This document shows, piece by piece, positions 18,743 to 28,629 of a DNA stretch of 64,000 nt (within the stretch, counting starts at the first letter, position 1; the number at the start of each line of letters is the position of its first letter). The notes under the pieces are model-generated. The model had not been told where the DNA came from. It was given only the letters and a program-made list of their open reading frames with translations, and made no database searches. The stretch spans positions 163,719 to 227,718 of the forward strand of contig NZ_BBDM01000003.1 of assembly GCF_001316245.1 (NCBI RefSeq). The letters are read 5' to 3'. Both the position numbers and the translations under genes were made by a program. Source of the DNA: Vulcanisaeta sp. JCM 14467. Its GTDB lineage: Archaea > Thermoproteota > Thermoprotei > Thermoproteales > Thermocladiaceae.

Positions 18743-20671
18743 TTAGGGTCCCTTCATTAGTATTATTTTCTCATCATGATCCTTCAATATCTTCTTAACC
18801 GCCTCATAAACCTCGTCAACGAATATGGGCCTGCCAGTCACCTTAACAACCTTATGCCTAACCTCAATTCCAGTCCTCTCCCTAATCACGCCTGCGGCCT
18901 GCGCATCGTAGTTAGACTCAACATCAATTATTAACTGGCCCTTGCCTAACACGCTCTTTACGAAGTCGCTTGGGAATGGTACGAACATCTTGAGCTGCAG
19001 GAAGTTAACCCTATAGCCCTCCTTACTCAGCATGTTCATTACGTCGATTAGGACGCCCTTTGTTGATCCCCAGCCAACAAGCGTTATATCGGCATCCTCA
19101 GGCCCATAAAGCCTCGCCTTATCCGTTAGTGGTATTTCCCTATCCGCAAGTTCAAGCTTCCTCATCCTCTTCTCATACATCTCTGTCCTCGTGACTGGGT
19201 CCTCGGTTATGTGACCGACCTCATCATGCTCATCGCCTGTTAACCAGAATATTGGTCCTAGCCCCGGTATTGACCTTGGCGATACCCCGTCCTTCGTGAT
19301 CCTAAACCTCCTATAGTCATTCTCGTCCTTCGTCACGATTAAGCCCCTATCAATCTTGAGCGACTTCTTATCAAAGTCCCAAATAACCGTTGAGTACGAG
19401 TTGGCTAGGGTCTTATCGACTAGGTGAAATACAGGCATCTGGTACCTCTCAGCAGTTAAGGGCTTTGAATGCATCCTCAATAGCCTCTTTATGGTCGCCA
19501 GATGAAATGACTATCCTTGGGAATTCGCCATGGCCCATATGCATCACGAACCTTAGGTCTGACTGGCTATTCCTCGTCGCCATACCAGTGCTCGGTCCAG
19601 CCCTCTGGTAATGCGTTATCACGACAGGGACCTCATTCATCCCCGCGAACCCAGTGCCCTCAACCATTAGGCTAAGCCCAGGACCTGAGGTCGCGGTCGC
19701 CGCCCTGGTACCCGCTATGCCTGCGCCAATGGCCATGTTTATTGCCGATATCTCATCTTCGGTCTGAACAACCACGATGCCCGCCTTCTCCAGGCTTTAG
19801 CCTCCTCAGTCACTGGATCCAGGCTAACTATGTTGTGAGCCTCTATGAAGAAGGACTCGTCAGCAGCAGGCGTTATTGGATAATACGTCTGGAACCTGAG
19901 CCCACCAAGTATCTTGCCAATAGCCACGGCCTCATTACCATTAACAATTATAGCCCTAACATCCCGCTTTATCGGCGGTAGCGATATATTTGTCTTAATC
20001 GGCTTGGCATAGTCATAAACCACCTCAACAATGGCCTTGTTATACTCGAGTAATTTACCCCTCCTCCCCGTGAACACATCCTCAAGGCCCTTAAACACGT
20101 AATCAATGGGTAGGCCCATTATTGCCGTTGAGTACGCAGTCATCACGACGTTTGAGTACCTGCTAATCAATGATGGTAAGTCGATATCATGAAGTCTCTT
20201 CTTAACCTCCTGGAGTAGGTCTGCGTAGTGTATAGTTAGTACATTAATGCCATTACCCCTTAGGTAGTTAATGACACCCTTAACCGTTGGTTCAATACCA
20301 GCCTTACTAAAGAATTCCCTGAGTCTCTCCTTAAACTCATCCTCCATGTACTGCAGTTGGTCGAGCCTCGTGTTAAATGTTGATGTATCAACAATTACGT
20401 AACCACCACGCTTAACATCCTGGAAGTGCGTGAACACCGACTCTGCGTCTAGGGCAACCAGCATGTCTATGGGGCTTAACAAGCCTCCCCTCGGCTCATC
20501 ACTAACCCTAACCATGAAGTAGCTATGCCTACCCTTAATGTTTGAGAAGTACTCCCTATCACCAATTACGTAATACCCAGCCCTTGCCACAGCCCTCATG
20601 AAGACGTTAGCGCCAGTGTCAATACCGCCACCCTGCGGTCCACCGATAACCCACATTATGTCCGTAGGCAT
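18743..20671 (-). CDS. 2-oxoacid:ferredoxin oxidoreductase, fused gamma-alpha subunit, frameshifted
   Basis: About 643 residues, the size of the fused gamma/alpha subunit of archaeal 2-oxoacid:ferredoxin oxidoreductases. Gamma domain: MWVIGGPQGGGIDTGANVF and RVSDEPRGG. Alpha domain: FQTYYPITPAADES, the standard YPITP motif, then ATATSGPGLSLMVEG and a C-terminal VFVPFPSDF-like segment. Frame breaks are near 19790 (EAKAWRRAGIVVVQ restored) and near 19460 (KALNCAERYQMPVFHL restored). These enzymes oxidise 2-oxoacids to acyl-CoA and reduced ferredoxin together with a beta subunit that binds thiamine diphosphate. No such beta gene is adjacent; the only one in the window belongs to the 58-61 kb cluster. 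Confidence 0.87.
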
Positions 20672-20797
20672 TACATTAAGCCCTCTGAGACCTATTTATT
20701 AAGTCTTCTCCCATTGTAGAATATGTATTGGTCGCGCAAACCTAAATCTACGTGACCAATTCAATGAGATGCGGAATTATTCGAATGAATTAATGAA

Positions 20798-21799
20798 TTA
20801 AGGCTTAATAAGTACCTTACCAATCCTAGAACTATTCCTCATAAACTCCAATGCATCACCAAACCTATCCAACGAATAGGTAGCAGCAATAACTGGCTTA
20901 ACCAAGCCCCTACTCAATATCCTAAATGTCTCGGCCACGTCAGACCTGTTGGAACGCACGTTACCAATCAACATTACGTCCTTCAGTATTATATAACCAA
21001 GCCTAAGTTGGTACGTCTCGTCAGGATTCACATTACCAATAACAACCACCCTACCACCACTGCGCAAACTCCTCAACGACTCCTCGAGGGTTGGCGTACC
21101 CACAGCCTCAATAACAATGTCAGCACCAACGCCATTAGTCAAGTCCTTAACAGCTTTACTAAATTTCGACTCAGTAACCACCTCATCCGCAAACTGCCTA
21201 ATGAACCCAGCCTTCTCCGGTGATCTAGTCACAGCAATAACCCTAGCACCTAACGCCCTGGCAAGCTGGACTGCGTGGATGCCAACACCACCGCTGGCTC
21301 CGGTTACGACCACGGTCTCACCACTCACTAAACCAGCCCTCCTGAGGCCCTTGTAGACCATGGCAACCACACAGGGCGTGAAGGCAGCCAACTCATCGGG
21401 AACACCACTCGGGACCTTAACCAACGCATTACCAGACACCCTGGCGTACTCGGCGAAGAAACCATCAACATCCTCACCATAACTATGCGCATTCACGCAA
21501 TACGAGTCAAGACCCCTCACACAAAACTCACAAACACCATCAGGCTCATGAAGAAGCGGAACAACCCTATCACCCGGCTTAAACCTCGGATCCCTAGACT
21601 CAACAACCACGCCCACCGCCTCATGACCCAGTACCACAGGGTATTTCATGCGTGGATAATAGCCGACTAGTTGCAATAGGTCCCTATAGCATAGTGCTGC
21701 ATAGCTTATTTTTATCAGTACATCGCCATCGTTGAGTCTTGGCGTTGGGATATCGCGTACCTCGTACTTACCCTTCTCGTAAACGACGACGGCTCTCAT
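20798..21799 (-). CDS. Zinc-dependent medium-chain dehydrogenase/reductase, acryloyl-CoA reductase-like
   Basis: The protein has 333 residues and an intact frame. Catalytic zinc Cys in ALCYRDLLQL, GHEAVGVVV, the structural zinc loop CEFCVRGLDSYC, and the nucleotide-binding VTGASGGVGIHAVQLA. The GASGGVG form of the Rossmann motif and the Cys-Tyr-Arg-Asp active site resemble acryloyl-CoA reductase of Sulfolobales and quinone reductases more than simple alcohol dehydrogenases. The specific substrate is an inference from overall pattern. Gene stands alone between the oxidoreductase and thiM, same strand. Confidence 0.82.
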   Translation of the reverse strand: MRAVVVYEKGKYEVRDIPTPRLNDGDVLIKISYAALCYRDLLQLVGYYPRMKYPVVLGHEAVGVVVESRDPRFKPGDRVVPLLHEPDGVCEFCVRGLDSYCVNAHSYGEDVDGFFAEYARVSGNALVKVPSGVPDELAAFTPCVVAMVYKGLRRAGLVSGETVVVTGASGGVGIHAVQLARALGARVIAVTRSPEKAGFIRQFADEVVTESKFSKAVKDLTNGVGADIVIEAVGTPTLEESLRSLRSGGRVVVIGNVNPDETYQLRLGYIILKDVMLIGNVRSNRSDVAETFRILSRGLVKPVIAATYSLDRFGDALEFMRNSSRIGKVLIKP

Positions 21800-21853
21800 T
21801 AATTTAGTGGCGGGTTTACTGTGTTTTAAGGAATTCCCGAGACTGCTGGTTCA

Positions 21854-22642
21854 TTACTCCTTGAGTTCTACCCTGGCCATTTCGTAATCGCCGGGCTTCA
21901 TGTTATATAGCTCGTCAATTAGGTTCACCTTAAGCGAGGCTGGACCGGTGGATCTCTTCTCGGCCTTCTCAGCTGCTATCTCGAACGTGACGAGACCCTC
22001 CACCGATGCTACTAGGAAGTCCCTATTGACGGCCATGAAGCTGGCTATTACCGAGCCGACCATGCAGCCACTGCCCGTTATGTACTGGAGCATTGGCGTG
22101 CCATTGCTAACTATGGCGCCCCTCTTGCCGTCTGATACGTAGTCCCTGGGGCCCGTGATCACTGCCGTGACCCCGTACTCTCTAGCCAATTTCTCTGCAA
22201 TATCAAGGCTAGCCTCACCAAGTGAGTCTACGCCTTTAATCATACCAGTTACACCGGCTAGCGCCATCATTTCGCCACCATTACCTTTAAGCACACTGAC
22301 CTCCACTTCATTGAGTATCCTGAGCACGGTCTCTGTCCTAAGCCTGGTGGCGCCTGCACCGACAGGGTCTAGGAGCACCGGAACGTTGTTCTTACTGGCG
22401 GCCTTTCCAGCCAGTATGAAGGACTCTATCCATCTATCATCGAGCGTGCCAATGTTTATGTACACGGCATCGGCCTTAGACGCCAACTCCTCAACTTCCT
22501 CCCTGGCGTGCGCCATTATTGGTGATGCACCTACGGCTAGGGTAACGTTGGCCGCATCATTCATTACCACGTAGTTCATTAAGTGGTGAATCAACGGCCT
22601 CTTCCTCCTAATGGTCTGTAGGTCATCCCAATAATTAATCAT
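21854..22642 (-). CDS. thiM: Hydroxyethylthiazole kinase
   Basis: This enzyme phosphorylates 4-methyl-5-(2-hydroxyethyl)thiazole for thiamine salvage. Motifs: HHLMNYVVMNDAANVTLAVGASP at the N-terminus (thiazole binding), VLLDPVGAGATRLR, VLKGNGGEM, and GSGCMVGS with the catalytic Cys in the anion hole. Length is normal (about 262 residues). I prefer ATG 22642 (MINYWDD) over TTG 22654, since GAGGCGG lies just before the ATG and a TATA-like element sits at 22673-22662. I see no TPP riboswitch fold in the short upstream region. Thiamine diphosphate is the cofactor of the neighbouring 2-oxoacid oxidoreductases. Confidence 0.92.
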   Translation of the reverse strand: MINYWDDLQTIRRKRPLIHHLMNYVVMNDAANVTLAVGASPIMAHAREEVEELASKADAVYINIGTLDDRWIESFILAGKAASKNNVPVLLDPVGAGATRLRTETVLRILNEVEVSVLKGNGGEMMALAGVTGMIKGVDSLGEASLDIAEKLAREYGVTAVITGPRDYVSDGKRGAIVSNGTPMLQYITGSGCMVGSVIASFMAVNRDFLVASVEGLVTFEIAAEKAEKRSTGPASLKVNLIDELYNMKPGDYEMARVELKE

Positions 22643-22661
22643 TAGCCGCCTCAATAACAGC

Positions 22662-22673
22662 CTTATTAATAAA
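22662..22673 (-). promoter_or_regulatory. TATA box of thiM
   Basis: TTTATTAATAAG on the minus strand is 20-31 bases before the ATG at 22642. Confidence 0.45.
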
Positions 22674-22785
22674 TATTAACAGTTTTATCATAAGTTAAGA
22701 AGATGCCCTTAAGGGCTTCTGGCTGAGGATTATGAATACCTGAGTTACGCAATTATCAGTTTCTATTGCAATTCATTGAATGACC

Positions 22786-24748
22786 TTAATGCGTCATCTT
22801 TACCTCTCCGTACATCCCAACCGTGGCCTTCCATCTCGGTGGGACCACGATCGTTGACCCGTATTCCTCGATTATGGCTGGTCCATTAATAACCTGGTTC
22901 ATCGGTATGTCCTCACGCCAGTAAATAGGCGTCTCAATCCAGTCATCGAAGAAGACCTTCCTGAAGCTCCTAGGCCTTGCCTCACCCTCGGTCTTTGGAG
23001 CCTTGAACCTGGCTTAACCCTAGTTATTACGGCAAATACCCTGATGGTAACAACCTCGATAGGCTTACTCAGCTTGAATCCATACGTGGCATAGTGCCTA
23101 TCATTAAATGCCCTCTCGACCTCCTCAATACTCGCGGGCTTACCGACGGGTATAGTCAACTCCCAGCCCTGCCCAACGTACCTAACATCGGCATACCTAA
23201 GGAAGTAATCAACCCTACCCAACCTACCGAGCAACTCATCCTCAAGCCTTTTGAAACCATCCTCGAGATCCCTTGGGAATGACGCCCTTGCCTCAAACCT
23301 CTCATCAGCCATCAAAAGCCCGAGGGCACTAAAGGCGCCTGGCTCGGGCGGCACAATGACCGTGCTAACGCCCAACTCCTCGGCTATGTATGGCGCAAAT
23401 TGAGGACCTGCACCGCCAAATGCCATCAGCGTGAAGTCCCTCGGGTCGAGACCCCTCTCAACAGTCACGAGCCTAACTGCCCTGGCCATCTCGAGGACGG
23501 CAAGCCTAATGGCCTCGAGCGCTGTATTAATCGGATTACCAAGCCTAGACAAGCCCTTAACCGCAGCATCCCTATTGAGCCTCATCTCACCACCAAGCAG
23601 GTACTCACCAATCCTACCAAGGACCACATTCGCATCAGTGAGTGTTGGCTCTGTACCACCCCTACCGTAGCATATGGGTCCAGGGTCAGCACCAGCACTA
23701 ATTGGTCCAACCCTAAGGCTCCAGCCTCATCACGCCAAATAATCGTCCCACCACCACTCGAAACCTCAGCCAAGTCGATGAACGGGAACCTAACCGGGTA
23801 ACCACTACCCTTGATCAACCTGCCGTGGTGAACCTCACCACCAACCTCATACTCAGTGGTGACCTCAGGCTCGTGCTTAAGTATTGATGATGCCTTGGCC
23901 GTCGTGCCACCCATGTCAAGCCCAATCACGTTCTCGATACCTATTAGCTTCGAGAATTCAGCGGCAGCCACGGCGCCCGCGGCAGGGCCTGACTCGATCA
24001 ACTGCACGGGCCTCTCCATAGCCTCAGCAGCGTCTACTAAGCCACCTGCGCTTGACATTATGTAGAACCTGCCAATACCGAGCTCCCTGAGTCCCTCAGA
24101 GAATCTGGATATGTACTCGCTAACTATCGGCATGAGGACAGCATTGACCACGGCGGTTGAAGTCCTCTCATACTCCCTGGGCTCAGGGGCAACCCTGCTC
24201 GATAGGCTTACGTACCTGAAGTACTTCCTAAGCACATCGCCAGTGACCTCCTCATTGACTGGGTTAATGTATGAGTGTAGGTATGAAACAGCAACACTAA
24301 CAACACCCATTGACCTAGCCTTAACGGCATACCCCTCAACCTCACCTGGATCAACACGCTTAACCACAGTTCCATCAGCCAAAACCCTCTCGTCAACCTC
24401 AAACCTAAGCTCCCTAGGGACCAGGGGCCTCGGCTTATCGAAGAATAGGTCGTAAAGCCTAGGCCTATTCTGGCGGCCAATCTCGATAACGTCCCTAAAA
24501 CCCTTCGTTGTGAATAGGGCTACCCTGGGTATCTCGAGACCAACCTGCCCAAGCAATGTATTGGTGCCGATCGTGGTTGCGTGCAGGACCTCGGAAATGG
24601 GCTCCTTGATTTTCCTTAAGCCCTCAAGCACGGCGACCTCAGGACTCCTTGGTGTGCTCAGGACCTTGATTGAATATATGGTACCGTCATCCCTGAGAAC
24701 CACGAAGTCCGTGAATGTGCCACCAACGTCAACGGCTACTATCGCCAT
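22786..24748 (-). CDS. Hydantoinase/oxoprolinase family protein (HyuA-like), frameshifted
   Basis: An ATP-dependent hydantoinase/5-oxoprolinase A-type subunit, about 654 residues. It has the ATPase-fold motifs [12 protein letters not shown] and [24 protein letters not shown], and the late [18 protein letters not shown]. Frame breaks lie near 23690 ([12 protein letters not shown] is restored) and near 23000. After the second the protein reads [14 protein letters not shown], then [13 protein letters not shown], and stops at 22786. Family members hydrolyse cyclic amides or carboxylate ketones with a B subunit; HyuB is not next to it here. TATA at 24783-24775 precedes ATG 24748. Confidence 0.87.
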
Positions 24749-24774
24749 AATTTACTGTCATGTAATTACGTTAC

Positions 24775-24783
24775 CCTTTTATT
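24775..24783 (-). promoter_or_regulatory. TATA box of hyuA-like gene
   Basis: AATAAAAGG on the minus strand is 27-35 bases before the ATG at 24748. Confidence 0.45.
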
Positions 24784-24872
24784 CCTTGCTATTACGGGCC
24801 TTAATTTGTGCAAGTAATGAATAAGCGTTAAAACTGAGACGCAATACATCCTCTGATTGCGGAGGATAAGCG

Positions 24873-24882
24873 CTTTTATATC
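24873..24882 (+). promoter_or_regulatory. TATA box of the interrupted PaREP8-type gene
   Basis: CTTTTATATC is 22-31 bases upstream of the GTG at 24904, so transcription of the broken gene is probably still initiated. Confidence 0.5.
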
Positions 24883-25035
24883 GATTGCTAAGTCACTTAA
24901 TTTGTGGAGGGTTTCCTGGACTATAGGAAGGATCCCGAGGCTTATGTCTATGCCAAGGTCTATGATAGCTTGATCGAGGGTAGGCTGGCTCTGGAGATGC
25001 TGAGGAGGGGTTTACTTCAGAATGCCGCGTCTAAG

Positions 25036-25180
25036 GGTTCGCCTCTTTGTGTGTCTGTGGTTATCATTGGTTCATCTTTAAGAGGCCCACTTCGCTCGGG
25101 TTTCATTGGTCATCGGGTGGGTGCCCCGTGACCCTGGGCACGGGGCTAGAGTTTGAAACGCTTTAAGATAGATATTCATG
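25036..25180 (-). ncRNA. Predicted TnpB guide RNA (omega RNA) region
   Basis: TnpB proteins use a guide RNA made from the 3' end of tnpB and the adjacent transposon end, with the guide taken from flanking DNA. Here the last 100 bases of tnpB contain an inverted repeat (CCCCGTG and CACGGGG around a GGG loop, about 25120-25145), and the transcript would run off into the PaREP8-type gene below 25035. The limits given are approximate. Prediction from position and fold only. Confidence 0.35.
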
Positions 25181-26269
25181 GCTCCAACTACATCTCTATC
25201 AGCTATGAATCCACAGTCTCTACAAATCGCTAGTCTATGATTATAGACCAGTCTAGCTCCACATCTTGCAGGTAGATGAAGTATTTCTAGGATTCACAAA
25301 TGCTACTGGTACGTTGTACTCTATAGCCTTGGTAATTATTGCTTGTTGTAATTTACGATAAGCAAACCTTGATAACTTGTCTGACAAGTTGGAGGACTTT
25401 TGCGATGCTTTAAACCACAACTTCTCTAAGTCTTCAAGAACTATTGCATATCCAAGTTTCTTAGCTTTCAGCACGATGTACTTAGCAAACTTCCTACACC
25501 AATCTATTACTATGTTTCTGCTTCTCCTATGAAGTGTTCTGATAATATCTAACCATTTCCCATTCCTTCTCCAAGCATAGCTATGTCTCTTCTGAACACC
25601 TTCAGCAAGATGCTTGAGATGCAATGCCTCAATAAACCTAGTGTCAACTCTTCTAATGTTTCTACCATTATAAATCACTATCTTCTTCAAGTTGATATCT
25701 AGGGAAATCAGTCTTTTTGTTTCATACGGGTCATATTCCCATCCGAATGGTATTGAGACCCATATTCTTCCTTGCTCATCAATTGATATGATTACCTCAT
25801 ACCACTCCCTACCAATGAACTTTCCTATGTACTCTTTATTGTGTAGTAGCCTTATCCTGAATACTCTATTCCTCATTCTGGCTAAAACAGTCATGTTCTC
25901 CAAATCAACAGTGGCATCGTATTTGTCTAGTCTTGCTGATAACTTCCTCAGGATAGGTTTACTACCTCCATTCTCCCTAGCCGACTTAACTACTGCTAGC
26001 GCGTACTTGTATATTTGCTTAGCTTGGTGCGCCCTAAATCCTTGACTTCTAAGCATGTTGTAGAACATTTGATGAAGCTGGTTTACCGTTGGTAATTTAT
26101 CAAGCTCCCATAACGCATCTATAATGTATTGTGTTGCTCTCCTTGTAAGGTATAGTTCTTCTCTCAGCTCCTCAATAGAGCCTTCCATTAAAGTACCCTG
26201 CGCCTTGAGAGTTAGCAGGTACTCTCCTCGGGGAACCACCCTGACTATCTGAGCGGTTAACCCCCTCAT
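25078..26269 (-). CDS. tnpB: TnpB RNA-guided nuclease of the IS607-type element, frameshifted
   Basis: About 397 residues. The RuvC triad is complete: Asp in RLISLDINLKK, Glu in AIVLEDLEKLW, and Asp in FIADRDVVGAMN. The zinc ribbon begins STC and, after a frame break at about 25265 (two bases apparently lost from an A-run in TGCAAGATGT), continues CGARLVYNHRLAICRDCG. This leads to the normal C-terminus and a TAA at 25078. Without the repair, translation stops inside the ribbon at 25253. Homologues cleave DNA next to a transposon-adjacent motif, guided by RNA, and help keep the element in place. Not required for transposition in studied relatives. Confidence 0.88.
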
Positions 26270-26309
26270 TGGAAGCCGATTAGTATTGTGAATATGAGTG
26301 TATATAAAC

Positions 26310-26975
26310 TTATTGTTTCTCCTCTAGTATTTCCTCTATGTTTACTGGTAGCGTTTCCTGTAGGAACCTTTTGTTGTGTTCTACCAGCTTCTTCACTTTG
26401 CGGCTTCGTTTACCGTATATTTTTCCAGCGAATGAGGCTATTATTGCTAGGAAATCCTCTATAAGCTCTTCCAATGGCTCCTCCTCTTCTTGGAGCACCT
26501 CCTCTATTCTTACCCCATGTCTCTCGAAGAAGAATTGCAGGTATTCATAACCAAATCTTGTTAGTCTATCACGATACATTATGAGAACCACGTCTACCCT
26601 CTTATCAGCAACCATCTTTAGTAGCCTCTTCAACCCACCCCGCTCCTCTTCCAACCCGCTACCCACATCCGTTATAACGTCTACTACGGTGTATCCCCTC
26701 TCATCAGCGTACTTCTTAAGTAACTCCACCTGTCTATCCAGGTCTCCCTGCTCTTTCTGCTTACTAGAACTTACACGGGCATAGATAACAGCTCTAATTC
26801 TCTCTACTCTCTTCTCCTCACCTCTCAATCTCTCTATTTCACTACGAGGAATCAAGTAACGACCACTAGGACTACGAACAGCCCTCACCCTACCTTCACG
26901 TATCCATCTCCATAACGTGATGTATGACACACCAACTATTTTACAAGCATCACGAGGACTAAGAAACTCCTCCAT
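26310..26975 (-). CDS. tnpA: IS607-type serine recombinase (TnpA)
   Basis: About 221 residues. The N-terminus is a MerR-like helix-turn-helix (DACKIVGVSYITLWRWIREG, with SGRYLIPRSEIERL). The resolvase catalytic domain has YARVSSSKQKEQGDLDRQ with the nucleophilic Ser, and YRDRLTRFGYEYL with the conserved Arg. The helix-turn-helix in front of the catalytic domain is the IS607 arrangement. I chose the ATG at 26975 over the longer 27005 start, because TTTTTATATG at 27013-27004 acts as TATA. The protein needs no TIRs. Frame is intact, so the element may be active. Confidence 0.92.
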   Translation of the reverse strand: MEEFLSPRDACKIVGVSYITLWRWIREGRVRAVRSPSGRYLIPRSEIERLRGEEKRVERIRAVIYARVSSSKQKEQGDLDRQVELLKKYADERGYTVVDVITDVGSGLEEERGGLKRLLKMVADKRVDVVLIMYRDRLTRFGYEYLQFFFERHGVRIEEVLQEEEEPLEELIEDFLAIIASFAGKIYGKRSRKVKKLVEHNKRFLQETLPVNIEEILEEKQ

Positions 26976-27409
26976 GGCGATCCTCAAGAAGACATATACA
27001 AACATATAAAAATTGCTACGGCGTTCATGAGCGTTAAGTCTGCCGTGAGTGCCTTGGTGATTAGTAATCTTGGTAAGCTACTGGAGGGGCTGGGCGATAG
27101 GGATAGGTTTTGGTATGAGAACGTTGGTTACTCAGCACCCACCACGGGCTTGATCAGGATTGCCAGGGATTTGAGGAGGATTGGTATTGACGTGGAGAAT
27201 GTCGTGAGGATTGCCCTATCACTACATAGGTTCTCGTACAATGGCTTTGACCCTAACTTCGTTAATTATAGTGAGCCTAGGGAGGTTGAGGGTGATGTGT
27301 TGGAGGTCGTTGAGTGGTTGCTTGGTCTCGACCGTTACTTTAGGTTTGATGAGAGGCTTGAGCGTGAGAGGGAGGAAGTTAAGAAGTTGCTTTCTGAATT
27401 TAAGGTGGT

Positions 27410-28590
27410 TTAAACCCTCATTATGACCACGGTACTTGCCTGCATTAGGTCTCCCCACGCATGGGCTAGGCCTGTGTACACGGGCTTCTTAACCTGCCTC
27501 TTACCTGCCTTACCTGCCAACTGCCAGTAGATCTCGGCAACCTTCATAGTTCCGGCAGCGGCTATTGGATTGCCGACGCCCAGTAATCCACCGCTTGGGT
27601 TTATTGGTAGGTCACCGTCCTTTGCGTGACGCCCTCCTTCGTGAGTTTCGGCGCCTCACACTTCTTGGCAAGTCCGAGTCCCTCCATGTGATGTAGTTCC
27701 TTGTAGTCGAATGGGTCGTAGACCTCGGCTACGTCAATCTCCCTTCTAGGATTGGTTATGCCCGCCATTCTATAGGCCATTTGGGCGGCTACATTTGCGT
27801 ACTCGGGAAACGCCAGGTCCCTATTCGTCCAGGATGTTGTGTCTAGCGCCCAACCAACGCCGTCGATCCATACCGGAGTGTCGGTTTGCCTCCTGGCGAC
27901 ATCCTCGCTAGCGACAACGAATGCTGCGGCCCCGTCGCTGACTGGTGATATGTCGAGTAGTTGGACGGGCCATACAAGGACCTCGCTCTTTAGTACGTCA
28001 TCCACGGTTATGTTCGCCGCTACCTGCGCTGCCGGGTGGTCTAGGGCGTTGCGCTTATTCTTGACGCTGACTAGGGCTATGTCCTCCTTCTTAACGCCGC
28101 ACTTATACATGTACCTGTGCATTTCCATTGCGAATATCCATATGAGGTTAGGCTGGAGTGGTACCTCAGTCACAGGATCCCAAATGTACCTAAACACTGC
28201 CTGCGGATGTGGTATGTCGGCACTGCTCATCTTCTCCTCGGCAACAGCAAGCACTGTCTTGCAGTGCCCACTGGCCACGTGCCACCAAGCCGCTATTGGT
28301 ACCATCACGCCGGTAGCACCACCAACGAAGACCCTCATTGTTGGCTTCCCAACACCGCCAGCGCCGTCAGCCAGGTACTCACCCTTCATGTGAACCCCAT
28401 CGAAGGTGTCTGGCGCTGAGCCTATGACGACGCAGTCAATGTCCTTAAGCGTCAACCCAGCCTCATCAAGTGCCTGCTTCGCTGCTATCCATGCGAGTTC
28501 CTTTGGAGTCTCGAGCATCCTCCTCCTGAACAATGTTAACCCAGCACCAATTACTGCCGGCCTGTGCTTGACGTAGATATTCCTACTCAT
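27410..28590 (-). CDS. Thiolase-like protein lacking canonical catalytic residues, frameshifted
   Basis: A thiolase-superfamily protein of the archaeal SCP2-thiolase group, about 393 residues. N-terminal fold GAGLTLFRRRMLETPKEL; subdomain with GKPTMRVFVGGATGV; mid-domain SVKNKRNALDHPAAQ. A frame break near 27622 hides the end, which when restored reads GDLPINPSGGLLGVGNP and ends HAWGDLMQAS at 27410. The position of the thiolase Cys appears to hold Gly (VGGATG), the usual GHP motif reads GNP, and the C-terminal CxG is missing. So it is unlikely to be a working thiolase by itself; a partner role or retro-aldol type activity is possible. Confidence 0.83.
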
Positions 28591-28629
28591 GAATTACCAC
28601 CCCATGACCTGGTTCTTAAGCATTACCAA

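Larger units (their letters stand above)
25036..27020 (-). mobile_element. IS607-family insertion sequence with TnpB
   Basis: The element is about 1985 bases long, oriented on the minus strand: serine recombinase first, then tnpB. Both ends are defined by the split gene. The left flank ends AAGG at 25033-25036 and the right flank begins GGCG at 27020-27023, so a GG dinucleotide is present at both junctions and only one copy exists in the uninterrupted gene. IS607 elements use a serine recombinase, have no terminal inverted repeats and favour GG targets; all of this is seen here. The left end (recombinase-distal) contains hairpin-forming sequence with CCGTG/CACGG repeats. Confidence 0.9.
24904..27413 (+). 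pseudogene. PaREP1/PaREP8-type gene disrupted by an IS607-type element
   Basis: The 5' part (24904-25035, MEGFLDYRKDPEAYVY...LLQNAASK) and the 3' part (27021-27413, AFMSVKSAVSALVISNL...LSEFKVV) lie in one frame once the sequence between them is removed. The junction then reads NAASKAFMSVKSA. The joined protein of about 175 residues has the layout of the gene at 15367-15850: GLLRNAAGKAFQ and LHEFQYNG there, GLLQNAASKAF and LHRFSYNG here. The 3' part could be translated from ATG 27027 as a fragment. Its stop TAA overlaps the convergent thiolase stop in a shared TTTAAA. Confidence 0.85.

Noticed and set aside
22643..22785. TPP riboswitch upstream of thiM
   Set aside because: No conserved CTGAGA or ACCTGA-type core of the THI element is present, and the leader is very short with a TATA near the ATG.
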